A stretch of DNA of 64,000 bases, from positions 13,042 through 77,041 of the forward strand of contig NZ_WBMS02000038.1 of NCBI RefSeq assembly GCF_008923205.2, given 5' to 3'. Made by a program: the position numbers and the translations under genes. Numbering within the stretch: the stretch's first letter is position 1; each line of letters begins with the position of its first letter. The stretch comes from Actinomadura physcomitrii. Lineage in GTDB: Bacteria; Actinomycetota; Actinomycetes; Streptosporangiales; Streptosporangiaceae. Under the pieces are notes generated by a model. The model saw only the letters and a program-made list of their open reading frames with translations. It did not search any database and was not told where the DNA came from. This document shows, in pieces, positions 24,343 to 33,648 of the stretch.

Positions 24343-25512
24343 TCAGTAGTCCGGGACGGGCTCGGGAAGCGGTTCGGACGGGGCCTGCGGAGCGGGGACG
24401 GGGTCGGGGTCGGGCACGACGGCGGGGCTGCGGCCCGCCCAGGCCTCCAGCTGCGCCACGAAGCGCGCGGCGTGGACCGGCCAGTGGAAGCGGGCGCGGG
24501 CCGCCGCGTAGCCGCGCTCGCCCATCCCGACGCGCAGCTCCGGGTCGTCGCGCAGCCGCAGGACCGCGCCGGCGGCGGCGGCCGGGTCGCCGAACGGGAC
24601 GACCAGCCCGCACCCGGCCGGCTCGACGATGTCGACCGCGGGCGGGTTCGGCGTGGTGATCACCGGGACGCCGCGGGCCATGTACTCCACGACCTTCGTG
24701 GGCATCGAGTGCCGGTAGTTGGGCTCGTCGTGCAGCAGCGCCAGCCCGGCCATCGCGCCCTCGGCGATCCGCAGCGCGCGGTCGTTCGGGACGAACCCGT
24801 ACCAGCGTAGAAGCCCGGTCCGCTGCGCCTCGCGGAGCGCGGGCCGCACGTCGGGGTCGGCGGAGCCGATCAGCTCGACGGTGATGCCCTCCGGGGCCAG
24901 CAGCCGCGCCATCTCGATCATGTCGAGCGCGCCGCGCGCCACCGACAGGTTGCCGACGTAGACGGCGCGGCGGTCGTCCGGCGGCCCGGGCTGCAGGTCC
25001 GACACGTAGGTGGTGTTGGGCACGACCGGGTGGTCGCCGCGGAAGCGGGCCCGGTACCCCTCCTCGGCGAGCAGCAGCTTCAGCCGCCGCTCGCCGCGCC
25101 GCTCCAGCCGCTTGACGGCCGGCCGCAGCATCGGGCGGACCGGCCCGGGCACCCAGCCCTTGGCGGTGAGCGCCGCCGCCGTGTCCTCGTGCACGTCCCA
25201 CACGACGGTCCGGCCGCGCGTCTCGCGGGGCAGGGCCATCAGCAGTTCGGGGTCGTGCAGGAGGATCACGTCGGCGTAGCCGGCGTGCTCGCCGATGGCG
25301 CGCCGGGCGGCCCGCAGGGCCCGGAGCCGGTGCCGTCCGGTCGCCCGCGGGACGTCCACCGGGCTGACCTCGCGCCAGGGGGTCACGTTGCACGCCCGGA
25401 AGGGCGCGATGTAGGTGACCTCGTGGCCGGCGTCGAGGAGCGCGCGTATCTGCCGGTGCAGAATGCGCGCATCCTCCGGATGGTGCACCACCGTGCAAAC
25501 ACAGATCCGCAT
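24343..25512 (-). CDS. GT4-type glycosyltransferase
   Basis: The 389-residue protein has a GT-B fold: MRICVCTVVHHPEDARI with HRQIRALLDAGHEVTYIAPF in the N-terminal domain, a linker with VVPNTTYVSDL, and a C-terminal donor domain with AVYVGNLSVARGALDMIEMA, VELIGSADPD and the acidic MPTKVVEYMARGVPVITTPN segment typical of GT4 enzymes. The C-terminal 35 residues are proline-rich and unstructured. It is cytoplasmic. It is the first gene of the large surface-polymer locus and is transcribed away from it toward the hairpin at 24.2 kb. GGAGTGAGTA precedes the ATG. Confidence 0.87.
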   Translation of the reverse strand: MRICVCTVVHHPEDARILHRQIRALLDAGHEVTYIAPFRACNVTPWREVSPVDVPRATGRHRLRALRAARRAIGEHAGYADVILLHDPELLMALPRETRGRTVVWDVHEDTAAALTAKGWVPGPVRPMLRPAVKRLERRGERRLKLLLAEEGYRARFRGDHPVVPNTTYVSDLQPGPPDDRRAVYVGNLSVARGALDMIEMARLLAPEGITVELIGSADPDVRPALREAQRTGLLRWYGFVPNDRALRIAEGAMAGLALLHDEPNYRHSMPTKVVEYMARGVPVITTPNPPAVDIVEPAGCGLVVPFGDPAAAAGAVLRLRDDPELRVGMGERGYAAARARFHWPVHAARFVAQLEAWAGRSPAVVPDPDPVPAPQAPSEPLPEPVPDY

Positions 25513-25649
25513 TACTCACTCCGCAAGGTGCCGGTAAAATCGCCTGCTGCTCGAGTCTTCGTCGCCCATGGAAATCGCCGATGAATTCCCCTTGGCCGCG
25601 ATGTGGACGGCCGCGGGCGACTCGTTCCGGTCCGCCGGGCGCCCTCCTT

Positions 25650-26912
25650 CTAGAGCAGTTCGACGGTCTCGAGGTGCACGTCCCGGGTGCGGCCGCGGGT
25701 GTCGAACAGCAGCCGGGCGTGCTTGGTCAGGGTGTCGGGGTCGTAGGCGGCGTGGTCGGCCAGCACGATCGCCAGGTCCGCGTCCGCGAGCGCGGCGGGC
25801 AGGTCGGGCCCGGCGGCGGGCACCGGGGTGCCGTCCACCTGCCAGTCGCCGACGAACGGGTCGTGGAAGGCCAGGTCGGCGCCGAGGCGGGCGAGGCGGC
25901 GGGCGACGGGCCGGGCGGGCGACTCGCGCTGGTCGGCGATGTCGGCCTTGTAGGTGACGCCCAGCAGCAGCACCTTGGCGCCCTTGAGCGCGCGGCCCTC
26001 CCTGTTCAGGAGCTGCTGGGCGCGTTCGGCGACGTACCGGGGCATCCGGTCGTTGATCTCCTGCGCCAGCTCGACGAACCGGAACGGGTACCCCAGGGAG
26101 CGGACCTTGTAGGACAGGTAGTTGGGGTCGATCGGGATGCAGTGCCCGCCGACCCCCGGGCCGGGCCGGAACGCCTGGAACCCGAAGGGCTTGGTGGCGG
26201 CGCAGTCGATGGCGTCCCACAGGTCGATGCCGAGCTCGTTGCAGAACACCGCCATCTCGTTGACCAGCGCGATGTTGACGTGCCGGTAGGTGTTCTCCAG
26301 CAGCTTGGCCATCTCGGCCTCGCGCGTCCCCTTGGCCTCGACGACGCGCTCGACGAACTTGCCGTAGAACGCGGCGGCGGCCGACGCGCAGGCGGGCGTG
26401 AGACCGCCGACGATCTTGGGGGTGTTGCGGACCCCGTAGACGGTGTTGCCCGGGTCGATGCGCTCGGGGGAGAACGCCAGGTGGAAGTCCTCGCCCGCGA
26501 CCAGGCCGGAGGCCTCCAGGATGGGCCGCACGACCTCGTCGGTGGTGCCCGGGTAGGTGGTGGACTCCAGCACCACCAGGGTGCCCGGCGCCAGGTGGGC
26601 CGCGACGGTCTCGGCGGCGCCGCGCACGGCGGTCAGGTCCGGGCCGCCGTCGGGCGACAGCGGGGTCGGCACGCAGATCACCACCGTCCGGGCGCCGTCC
26701 AGCACGTCCGCCTCCAGGCTGGGCGCGAACCCGGCCCGGAGCATGTCGGCCACTTCGGCCGGCGCGACGTCGTCGATGTGCGAGCGGCCGGCCTTCAGCC
26801 CCTCCACCACCCGCGCGTCGCGGTCCAGGCCGCCGACCTGCAGACCGGCCCGGCACGCCTCCCGTACCAGCGGAAGGCCCACATAGCCGAGTCCGATGAC
26901 CACCAGATCCAT
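25650..26912 (-). CDS. UDP-sugar 6-dehydrogenase (WecC/UDP-GlcNAc dehydrogenase type)
   Basis: The 420-residue protein has the NAD loop VIGLGYVGLP at residues 4-13, VVICVPTPLSPDGGPDL, AFSPERIDPGN, LENTYRHVNIALVNE and the active-site cysteine at 258 in GVGGHCIPIDP, followed by LLLGVTYKADIADQRESPA. These features place it among UDP-N-acetyl-hexosamine 6-dehydrogenases rather than UDP-glucose dehydrogenases. With wecB nearby it would make UDP-N-acetylmannosaminuronic acid from UDP-GlcNAc, a wall-polymer precursor. GAAGGGAGCCGGGC precedes ATG 26912. The upstream gap 26913-27005 holds an imperfect palindrome at 26972-26987. Confidence 0.9.
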   Translation of the reverse strand: MDLVVIGLGYVGLPLVREACRAGLQVGGLDRDARVVEGLKAGRSHIDDVAPAEVADMLRAGFAPSLEADVLDGARTVVICVPTPLSPDGGPDLTAVRGAAETVAAHLAPGTLVVLESTTYPGTTDEVVRPILEASGLVAGEDFHLAFSPERIDPGNTVYGVRNTPKIVGGLTPACASAAAAFYGKFVERVVEAKGTREAEMAKLLENTYRHVNIALVNEMAVFCNELGIDLWDAIDCAATKPFGFQAFRPGPGVGGHCIPIDPNYLSYKVRSLGYPFRFVELAQEINDRMPRYVAERAQQLLNREGRALKGAKVLLLGVTYKADIADQRESPARPVARRLARLGADLAFHDPFVGDWQVDGTPVPAAGPDLPAALADADLAIVLADHAAYDPDTLTKHARLLFDTRGRTRDVHLETVELL

Positions 26913-27005
26913 GCCCGGCTCCCTTCGAGATCGGTGCGCGCGCCCGGCGCGCTCCCGGATGTCAGGTATGGCGATTCGATCGAGTCGAGGTCCGTCGGGA
27001 CGGCC

Positions 27006-28481
27006 TCAGCGGAGGCCGTAGGCGGCCCGGTACCCCGTCGCGACGGCCCGCCAGGTGCGTTCCGCCCGAACCCATTCCCGGGCCCGCTGACCTGTTTTTC
27101 GCCTACTTTCGGGACTGTAAGCCAGCTCTTCCAGACAATTCGCCCATGCTTCCGCGTCTTCCGGAACTGTTAACGCCCCGGTCACGCCCGGTTCCACGAT
27201 TTCGCGAAGTGCCCTGACATCACTGGCTATGACGGGGATTCCCCCGGCCATCGCCTCCAGCGGCTTGAGAGGCGTCACCAATTGGCACACCCGGTCCGCC
27301 CGGCGCGGGACCGCGAACACATCGAGGAGCGCGTGGTAGCGGCGAACGGAACCCATCGGCACCCGCCCGGTGAACACGGCGTGAACGCCGTGCCCGGCCG
27401 CACGCCGCTCCAGGGCGCCGCGCTCCGGCCCGTCCCCGACCAGCAGCAGCGTGACCGGCGCGCCGCGGTCGCGCAGCAGCGCCGCCGCGTCGATCAGCGT
27501 GTCGATGCCCTCGTAGCCGTAGAACGACGACGTCAGGCCCACGACGGTGGCGTCCGCGGCGATGCCGAGCTCCGCGCGCAGGCCGGCGGCGTCCGGCAGC
27601 GGCTCGAGGAACGCCTCGTCCACCCCGTTCGGCACCACGAAGATCTTCTCCTCCGGGACGCCGCGGGACGCGATCTCCGCGCGCATCGCCTCGCCGAGCG
27701 TGACGACCGCGTCGGCCTCGGCCATCCGGCGGGTCTCCAGCTCCCGGGTCAGCCGGTAGAACTCGTCGGACGCGCTGTGCGCCGGGTCGCGCGACAGCCA
27801 CGAGTCCTCCAGGAAGCCGCGCACCTCGTACACGACGGGCAGCCCGTGCCGGCGGCCGAGCTCCAGCGCGACCGCCGCGTTCAGATGGTTGCTGACCGCG
27901 TGCAGGACGTCCGGGCGCAGCTCCTCGACGAGCCGCCCGGCCAGGTCGGCGCCCTTCGCCACGGCCCGGACGGGCCCGGCGGGCGGCAGCCACGGCAGCA
28001 GCCGGTGGTACGGGACGCCGTCGACCTCCACCCGGGCCCGCGCGTCCCCGAGCCCCTGGCTGAGCGGGTATCCGAGCCGCGTCGCGACATGGGTGCCGAA
28101 CCCCATCTCCCGCTGCGCCAGCGCGATCCGGTGCGTCCGGACGGTGTAGCCGGCGTTCGTGGCCGGCAGCGCGTTCGTCACGAACTGCAGCACGCCCGTC
28201 CCCGAACCGCCCCGGCCGGCCGGCCGGGCCGGCCCGGCCGGACGCTTGCGCGCCGGCGGGGTATGGGCCAGCAGCTCGCGCAGCTCCGCGTTCTCGCGCC
28301 GCGCCCCGCGCGGCCGCGGCACCGCCAGCCGGGACCGGCGCAGCCGCCCGCCGAGCGGGCCGGGCGCCGCCCGGGCCAGCAGCCGCACCGCCAGCCGGGG
28401 CGCCCGGCCGGGATCGTCGCGGATCTGGCGCCAGGTGAGTCCCAGCAGGTAGACCGGCTTTTTCAGGGCATTGTTCCGCAC
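27006..28481 (-). CDS. GT4 family glycosyltransferase with long N-terminal extension
   Basis: The 491-residue protein carries a basic, arginine-rich N-terminal extension of about 95 residues. A GT-B fold follows: LQFVTNALPATNAGYTVRTH, PDVLHAVSNHLNAAVALELG, YEVRGFLEDSWLS, ADAVVTLGEAMRAEI, IFVVPNGVDEAFL, then the donor domain with GLTSSFYGYEGIDTLIDAAA, LLLVGDGPERGAL and LKPLEAMAGGIPVIASD. The last segment has the conserved donor-binding Glu. The GTG start at 28481 is separated by 45 bases from the divergent wecB gene, so promoters must overlap. The extension may contact the membrane. Confidence 0.87.
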   Translation of the reverse strand: MRNNALKKPVYLLGLTWRQIRDDPGRAPRLAVRLLARAAPGPLGGRLRRSRLAVPRPRGARRENAELRELLAHTPPARKRPAGPARPAGRGGSGTGVLQFVTNALPATNAGYTVRTHRIALAQREMGFGTHVATRLGYPLSQGLGDARARVEVDGVPYHRLLPWLPPAGPVRAVAKGADLAGRLVEELRPDVLHAVSNHLNAAVALELGRRHGLPVVYEVRGFLEDSWLSRDPAHSASDEFYRLTRELETRRMAEADAVVTLGEAMRAEIASRGVPEEKIFVVPNGVDEAFLEPLPDAAGLRAELGIAADATVVGLTSSFYGYEGIDTLIDAAALLRDRGAPVTLLLVGDGPERGALERRAAGHGVHAVFTGRVPMGSVRRYHALLDVFAVPRRADRVCQLVTPLKPLEAMAGGIPVIASDVRALREIVEPGVTGALTVPEDAEAWANCLEELAYSPESRRKTGQRAREWVRAERTWRAVATGYRAAYGLR

Positions 28482-28526
28482 GGCGACGGAGCGTAGGCAA
28501 CCCCGATGAACAGAAGGGAAATTGTG

Positions 28527-29621
28527 GTGTCACCCATCGTGCACGTCCTCGGCGCGCGGCCCAACTTCGTGAAGGCGGCGCCGGTCATCGGCGCCCTGCG
28601 GGCGGCCGGAGCCGACCAGGCGGTGATCCACACCGGGCAGCACTACGACGCCCGGATGTCGGAGATCTTCTTTGCCGAGCTGGGACTGCCCGAGCCGGAC
28701 GTGAACCTCGGCGTCGGCTCCGGCGGGCACGCCGAGCAGACCGCGGCCCTCATGGTCGGCCTCGACGGTGAGTTCACGAGCCGTTCACCGGCGCTCGTCA
28801 TCGTGTACGGCGACGTGAACTCGACGATCGCCGCCGCGCTGGTCGCGGCCAAGCTGCACATCCCGGTCGCCCATGTGGAGGCCGGGCTGCGCTCCTTCGA
28901 CATGACCATGCCGGAGGAGGTGAACCGGCGGCTCACCGACCAGCTCTCCGACATCTGCCTGGTGACGAGCCCGGAGGGGATCGGGCACCTGGCGAACGAG
29001 GGCGTCCCGGTGGAGCGGGCGCACCTGGTCGGCAACCCGATGATCGACACGCTGCTGGCCAACCTCGACTCGTTCGACACCGGACGCGTCCGGGAGGCGC
29101 ACGGGCTGCCGGACCGGTACGTCCTCGCGACCATGCACCGGCCCGCGAACGTGGACGTGCCGGAGACCGCCGCGGCGCTCGTCCGGCACCTGCACGGCGT
29201 CGCCGACCTGGCCGACCTCGTCATCCCGGTGCACCCGCGCGGCCGCGCGAACCTGCTGGCCGCCGGGCTCGACGAGCACGAGCGCGTGCACGTCCTCGAA
29301 CCGCTCGGGTACATCGACTTCATCGCGGCCGTGCGGGGCGCGGCGGCGGTCGTCACCGACTCCGGCGGCCTGCAGGAGGAGACGACGATCCTCGGGGTGC
29401 CGTGCCTGACCGTCCGGCCCAACACCGAGCGGCCCATCACGATCACCCACGGGACGAACCGGCTCGTCACCTTCGCGGAACTGGTGCCGGGGGTCCGCAA
29501 GGTGCTGGAGTCCGGCGCGCAGGCCGGGGACCGCAAGCCGCCGCTGTGGGACGGCCACGCCGGCCCCCGCATCGCGGAAGTGGTCATGAACTACCTCAGT
29601 GAGAACGGAGCCCTCGGATGA
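28527..29621 (+). CDS. wecB: UDP-N-acetylglucosamine 2-epimerase (non-hydrolysing)
   Basis: The 364-residue protein has all the landmarks of WecB/MnaA: VLGARPNFVKAAPVI, HTGQHYDARMSEIFF, VIVYGDVNSTIAAALVA, VAHVEAGLRSFD, MPEEVNRRLTDQLSD, LATMHRPANVD, then VTDSGGLQEE and TVRPNTERPITI for UDP binding. It interconverts UDP-GlcNAc and UDP-ManNAc. With the dehydrogenase at 25650 it supplies UDP-ManNAc or UDP-ManNAcA. I prefer GTG 28527, seven bases after AGAAGGGA; ATG 28506 is in frame but has no ribosome site and would overlap it. The stop overlaps the next ATG (ATGA). Confidence 0.93.
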   Translation: MSPIVHVLGARPNFVKAAPVIGALRAAGADQAVIHTGQHYDARMSEIFFAELGLPEPDVNLGVGSGGHAEQTAALMVGLDGEFTSRSPALVIVYGDVNSTIAAALVAAKLHIPVAHVEAGLRSFDMTMPEEVNRRLTDQLSDICLVTSPEGIGHLANEGVPVERAHLVGNPMIDTLLANLDSFDTGRVREAHGLPDRYVLATMHRPANVDVPETAAALVRHLHGVADLADLVIPVHPRGRANLLAAGLDEHERVHVLEPLGYIDFIAAVRGAAAVVTDSGGLQEETTILGVPCLTVRPNTERPITITHGTNRLVTFAELVPGVRKVLESGAQAGDRKPPLWDGHAGPRIAEVVMNYLSENGALG

Positions 29622-30352
29622 GCGGAGCGGACGGCGCGAAGGCGAACCGGCAGGCGGCGCGGCTGCGCGCGGCCCTGCGGGAGCGCGAGGCGCGCGTCCA
29701 GGAGCTGGAGCGGCGCCTCAGCGCGCTGGAGACCTCGGTCACCCTGCAGTTCGGCCGGCTCGTCGCCGGCGCCGCCCGCAACCCGCGCAGGCGCGGCGTC
29801 CGGCTGCCGAAGGAGCTGTACCGGCTCTGGCGCAAGCGCAACGGCCCCGAGCAGAGCCCGCCGGCGTCCGGGAGCGACCGGCTCCAGCTCGACCGGATCG
29901 ACCGGCCCGAGGACCGGCTGCTCGCCGCCGCGCCCTACGACGGCATCGTCATCGCGGGGATCTTCGCGCCCGCGACGGCGGCGGCGCTGCGCGAGCACGC
30001 CAAGGTGATCCCGCTCTACCCGCACGACGCCACGATCGTCCTCGACACCGCGGACGTGGACCTGGTCGTCGTCGACGCGGCGGCCGGCGAGCCCGGCGGG
30101 CCGTGGGCCTACCTCGGCGTCCCCGGCATGTACGACCGGGACCGCGCGCTCCACGACGTCCGGCAGATCGCCGCGGCCCGCTCGCTGCCGCTCGTCCTGT
30201 GGGGGGAGGCGCCGCCCGCCACGCTCGCGCTGCTGGACTGGGACGCCGCCGCCACCGCCCCGGACCGGCTGCACGACCTGCTCGAACCCTCGCAACGGGC
30301 GCAGCCCGGGGGGTCCGGGGGTCCGCCCCCGGAAATGACGCTGCCTCGTTGA
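29618..30352 (+). CDS. Hypothetical protein with N-terminal coiled coil
   Basis: The 244-residue protein begins with a predicted coiled coil (about residues 8-42, heptads such as LRAALREREARVQELERRL). A basic patch and then an alpha/beta region follow: YDGIVIAGIFAPATAAAL, VDLVVVDAAAGEPGGPW and LPLVLWGEAPPATLALLDW. The C-terminus is glycine/proline-rich. It has no membrane segment. It starts inside the wecB stop (ATGA) and is followed after 11 bases by the double glycosyltransferase gene, so it belongs to the same operon. The second half resembles the N-terminal lobe of a GT-B enzyme without a donor domain, so it might be an accessory or scaffold protein. I do not recognise the family. Confidence 0.65.
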   Translation: MSGADGAKANRQAARLRAALREREARVQELERRLSALETSVTLQFGRLVAGAARNPRRRGVRLPKELYRLWRKRNGPEQSPPASGSDRLQLDRIDRPEDRLLAAAPYDGIVIAGIFAPATAAALREHAKVIPLYPHDATIVLDTADVDLVVVDAAAGEPGGPWAYLGVPGMYDRDRALHDVRQIAAARSLPLVLWGEAPPATLALLDWDAAATAPDRLHDLLEPSQRAQPGGSGGPPPEMTLPR

Positions 30353-30363
30353 AAGGAACTGCT

Positions 30364-32598
30364 GTGCCACCTCGCGCCCTCGTCTACGGCGACGTCGACC
30401 TGAACCTGATCGACGGATCGGCGATCTGGGCCCAGGGCATGGTCCAGGCGCTGGCCCGCGCCGGCTGCGCGGTGACCCTGGTGCTCAAGGCCCCGGTCCG
30501 GACCGGCCGGCTGGTCGACCCGCTGCGCGCCCTGCCCGGCGTCACCGTCCGCAGCCCGCACGCCGAAGGCCTCGTCGAAGGCGAGGCGGGCATGCCGGCC
30601 AAGCAGGCCGCCGGCGTCCTCGCCCGGATCGACGAGCCCGAGCCGTTCGACCTCGTCGTCGTGCGGGGCCGCCGGCTCGCGGGCAAGCTGTCCGCCGGGC
30701 CGCTCGCCGGGCGGCTGTGGACGTACCTGACCGACGTCCCGCAGTCCGCCGCCGGGTTCGCCGGCTCCGCCAAGGGCGAGCTGCGCCGCATCGCGGACGC
30801 GTCCCGGGTGCTGCTCTGCCAGACCGAGGAGCTGCGCGGCTTCCTGGAGAGCGCCGTCCCCGCGACCGCCGGCAAGAGCGTGCTGTTCCCGCCCGTCGTC
30901 GTGCTGCCCGACGGACTGCAGCCGCGTCCCGGCGGCGCCCCGGACGGCCGCGCGCTCAAGCTCGTCTACACCGGCAAGTTCGCGCCGCGCTGGAACACCT
31001 ACGAGATGACGTCGCTGCCGCGCCTGCTCGCGATGCGCGGCGTGGACGCCGAGCTGCACATGGTCGGCGACAAGATCCACGACGATCCGAAGGACCCCGG
31101 GTTCGCGACCCGGATGCGGACCGCGCTGGAGACCGGGGAGGGCGTCGTCTGGCACGGCGGCCACCCGCGCGGCGAGGCGATGCGGCTGACGGCCGCGTCC
31201 GACGTCGGGCTGTCGTGGCGGCACCCGGAGATGGACGCGAGCCTGGAGCTGTCCACGAAGGTGCTGGAGTGCGGGACGCTCGGCGTCCCGGTCGTGCTGA
31301 ACCGCACGCCGATGCACGAGCGGCTGTTCGGCGCCGACTACCCGCTGTTCTCCGCCACCGAGGACGACGTCCTCGACGCGCTGACGATCATCGGCAAGAA
31401 CCCCGACGTCTACACCCTCGCCGCCGAGCGCTGCCGGTCCGCCGCCGCCGGGTTCACGCTGGACGCCGCGGCGGGACGCCTGAAGGACTGCCTCGCGCAG
31501 ACGTTCCCGGAGCCGTCCGCCGCCGTCCTCGCCGCCGCTGAGGAGCACGCGCGCCGCTCCGCCGCGCCGGGCGCTCCGGCCGCGCCGCCGGCTCCGGCCG
31601 GGGGCCGGCGCCTGCGCGTCGGCGTCGCCGGCCACGACCTGAAGTTCTTCACCCGCCTGCTCGACTACCTGAGGTCGCGGCCCGACATGGAGGTCCGCGT
31701 CGACCCGTGGGCGGCGCTGCGCGTCCACGACGAGGAGCGCAGCCAGGAGCTCGTCGACTGGGCCGACGTGATCGTGTGCGAGTGGTGCGGGCCGAACGCG
31801 ATCTGGTTCGCGCAGCGCAAGCGGCCCGGGCAGCGGCTCGTCGTCCGGCTGCACCGCTTCGAGCTGTACGCGCGCTGGCCCCGCCACCTCGACATCGACG
31901 CCGTCGACCAGGTCATCTGCGTCAGCCCGCACTACGCGCGGCTCACCCACGAGATCCTCGGCTGGCCGATGTCAAAGATCACCACGGTGCCGAACTGGGT
32001 GGACGACCGGCAGCTCGACCGGCCGAAGCTGGCCGGCGCCGAGCACCACCTCGGCATGATCGGCATCGCGCCGTCCCGCAAGCGGCTCGACCTCGCCCTG
32101 GACGCGCTGGAGGAGCTGCGCCGCGACGACCCGCGCTTCACCCTCTTCGTCAAGTCCAAGCTCCCGTGGGAGTACTGGTGGATCTGGCAGAAGGACGAGG
32201 AGCGCGCCCACTACGAGAAGGTGTTCCGCCGCATCCGCCGGTCCCCGGTGCTGTCCGGCGGCGTCGTGTTCGACTCCTACGGGCGGGACGTGGCGTCCTG
32301 GCTGCGCCGGATCGGGTTCGTCCTGTCCACCAGCGACGACGAGAGCTTCCACCTCGCGCCCGCCGAGGGCATGGCGTCCGGGGCCGTCCCGGCGCTGCTC
32401 GGCTGGCCCGGCGCGGAGACGATCTACGACACCCGGTGGATCCACGCCGACCCGTCCGCGATGGCGGCCTCGATCGCCGGCACCGTCGCGCTGGACCGGT
32501 GGGGGGCCGACGCGCGGCTGGCCCGCGACCAGGTCCGCGCCGCATACGGCCTGGACGAGGTCTGCCGGCAGTGGACCGACCTCCTCGCCGCGGCGTGA
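30364..32598 (+). CDS. Tandem two-module GT-B glycosyltransferase
   Basis: The 744-residue protein holds two glycosyltransferase modules. Module one (about 1-400) has VYGDVDLNLIDGSAIWAQGM, LWTYLTDVPQSAAGF, LVYTGKFAPRWNTYEM, AELHMVGDKIHDDP and an acidic donor segment MDASLELSTKVLECGTLGVP. A proline/alanine linker (about 405-425) leads to module two, with VGVAGHDLKFFTRLLDYLRS, VIVCEWCGPNAIWFAQ, VICVSPHYARLTHEIL, TVPNWVDD, GMIGIAPSRKRLDLALDAL and a SFHLAPAEGMASGAVPALLG donor site. Both modules keep donor-side glutamates, so both may be active and could add two successive residues or a repeating disaccharide. GTG 30364 follows AAGGAACTGCT. Confidence 0.83.
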   Translation: MPPRALVYGDVDLNLIDGSAIWAQGMVQALARAGCAVTLVLKAPVRTGRLVDPLRALPGVTVRSPHAEGLVEGEAGMPAKQAAGVLARIDEPEPFDLVVVRGRRLAGKLSAGPLAGRLWTYLTDVPQSAAGFAGSAKGELRRIADASRVLLCQTEELRGFLESAVPATAGKSVLFPPVVVLPDGLQPRPGGAPDGRALKLVYTGKFAPRWNTYEMTSLPRLLAMRGVDAELHMVGDKIHDDPKDPGFATRMRTALETGEGVVWHGGHPRGEAMRLTAASDVGLSWRHPEMDASLELSTKVLECGTLGVPVVLNRTPMHERLFGADYPLFSATEDDVLDALTIIGKNPDVYTLAAERCRSAAAGFTLDAAAGRLKDCLAQTFPEPSAAVLAAAEEHARRSAAPGAPAAPPAPAGGRRLRVGVAGHDLKFFTRLLDYLRSRPDMEVRVDPWAALRVHDEERSQELVDWADVIVCEWCGPNAIWFAQRKRPGQRLVVRLHRFELYARWPRHLDIDAVDQVICVSPHYARLTHEILGWPMSKITTVPNWVDDRQLDRPKLAGAEHHLGMIGIAPSRKRLDLALDALEELRRDDPRFTLFVKSKLPWEYWWIWQKDEERAHYEKVFRRIRRSPVLSGGVVFDSYGRDVASWLRRIGFVLSTSDDESFHLAPAEGMASGAVPALLGWPGAETIYDTRWIHADPSAMAASIAGTVALDRWGADARLARDQVRAAYGLDEVCRQWTDLLAAA

Positions 32599-32607
32599 CC
32601 CGCGGCG
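32586..32607. terminator. GC hairpin at a convergent junction
   Basis: CGCCGCGG and CCGCGGCG pair perfectly around a six-base loop that contains the stop codon of the double glycosyltransferase. The convergent CDP-alcohol gene ends at 32614, so it may stop transcription from both sides. There is no U-tract. Confidence 0.4.
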
Positions 32608-32613
32608 CGGGCG

Positions 32614-33648
32614 TCAGCCGGAGCTGCCGGCGCCCGCGCCGACGTGGTGCTCCACGACGTCCTCGGGCAGCTGCGCCCGGTACTCGTCGATCTTGGCGTT
32701 CAGCTTGGCGAGGCTGCGGCTGTAGTCCCGGCTGGACAGCCAGAACTTGTAGATGATGAACAGCTCGAACGCCAGCATGCCCGCCGCGCTCACGCACACC
32801 ACCGGGATGATCGCGCCGGGCACGGCGGCGGCGATCACCGGGGCGACGATGAACACGCCCATCTGGAACTCGATGCCGCTGATCAGGTGCGGGCGGATCC
32901 GGCCGCGCAGCAGCACGTTGCGGATCCGGATGTACCACGGGAACCGCTTGTAGAACCCGGCCTGCAGGTCGGCGTTGGCGCGTTCGGTGTCGCCGACGAC
33001 CCGCTCCTCCTCGGCCTGCGGGTCCGCGCCGAGCGCGCCCTCGGCCGAGCGCAGGTCCGTGTCGACCTCCGCGGCGTCCGGCACCGCGCCCTGCGCCGCG
33101 CCGCCCCGCGCCGCCGCCTCCAGCGCCTCGGCCTCCCGGCGCGCGTCCATCAGCGTGGTGCGCATCTGCGCGCGCACCTTGTAGATCTCCAGGGCGTCCA
33201 TGTAGCGGAGCATGTCCAGGAAGACGACGCCGAGCGCCGTCCACACGTAGGCGACGTTGCCCGTCGCCGCGTACTGCCCGGCCATCAGCGCGACCGCGCA
33301 GGCCAGCACCCGGACGCGGTCGAAGATGTAGTCCAGCCACGCGCCGAACACCGAGCCGGTGCCCTTCAGCCGCGCGATCTTGCCGTCCATGCAGTCGAGC
33401 GTGAACGACAGGTGGTACAGCAGCGCCCCGGCCAGCAGCCACGGCCAGGACGCCGCCGCGAAGCAGGCGCCCGCGCCGAGGCCGAGGATCAGCGCGCCCA
33501 CGGTGAGCTGGTTGGGCGTGATCCGGGTCCGGTTCGCGGTGAACTTCACCAGGCGGGACGCGAGCGGGTCGACCAGCAGGACCGTCCACCACGCGTCACG
33601 CGCCTTGTACGTCCGTTGCCGAACGTCGTCGAGCGTGAAGTTCGCCAT
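32614..33648 (-). CDS. CDP-alcohol phosphotransferase
   Basis: The 344-residue membrane protein has ITPNQLTVGALILGLGAG and a complete catalytic motif: DCMDGKIARLKGTGSVFG followed by AWLDYIFDR, with all four aspartates and the Ala-Arg pair. It has about six hydrophobic segments. An unusual hydrophilic loop of about 75 residues (roughly 165-240), rich in Ala, Glu and Asp, splits the membrane domain. It should transfer a phospho-alcohol from a CDP carrier; the position inside the surface-polymer locus suggests priming or linking of the polymer, though phospholipid synthesis is possible. AGGAATCCCTCC precedes ATG 33648. It is divergent from the GT-C gene over 169 bases. Confidence 0.85.
   Translation of the reverse strand: MANFTLDDVRQRTYKARDAWWTVLLVDPLASRLVKFTANRTRITPNQLTVGALILGLGAGACFAAASWPWLLAGALLYHLSFTLDCMDGKIARLKGTGSVFGAWLDYIFDRVRVLACAVALMAGQYAATGNVAYVWTALGVVFLDMLRYMDALEIYKVRAQMRTTLMDARREAEALEAAARGGAAQGAVPDAAEVDTDLRSAEGALGADPQAEEERVVGDTERANADLQAGFYKRFPWYIRIRNVLLRGRIRPHLISGIEFQMGVFIVAPVIAAAVPGAIIPVVCVSAAGMLAFELFIIYKFWLSSRDYSRSLAKLNAKIDEYRAQLPEDVVEHHVGAGAGSSG

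Noticed and set aside
25516..25569. 17-codon minus-strand frame just before the GT4 gene, possible leader peptide
   Set aside because: It has no clear ribosome site, no run of regulatory codons and no attenuator-like hairpins.
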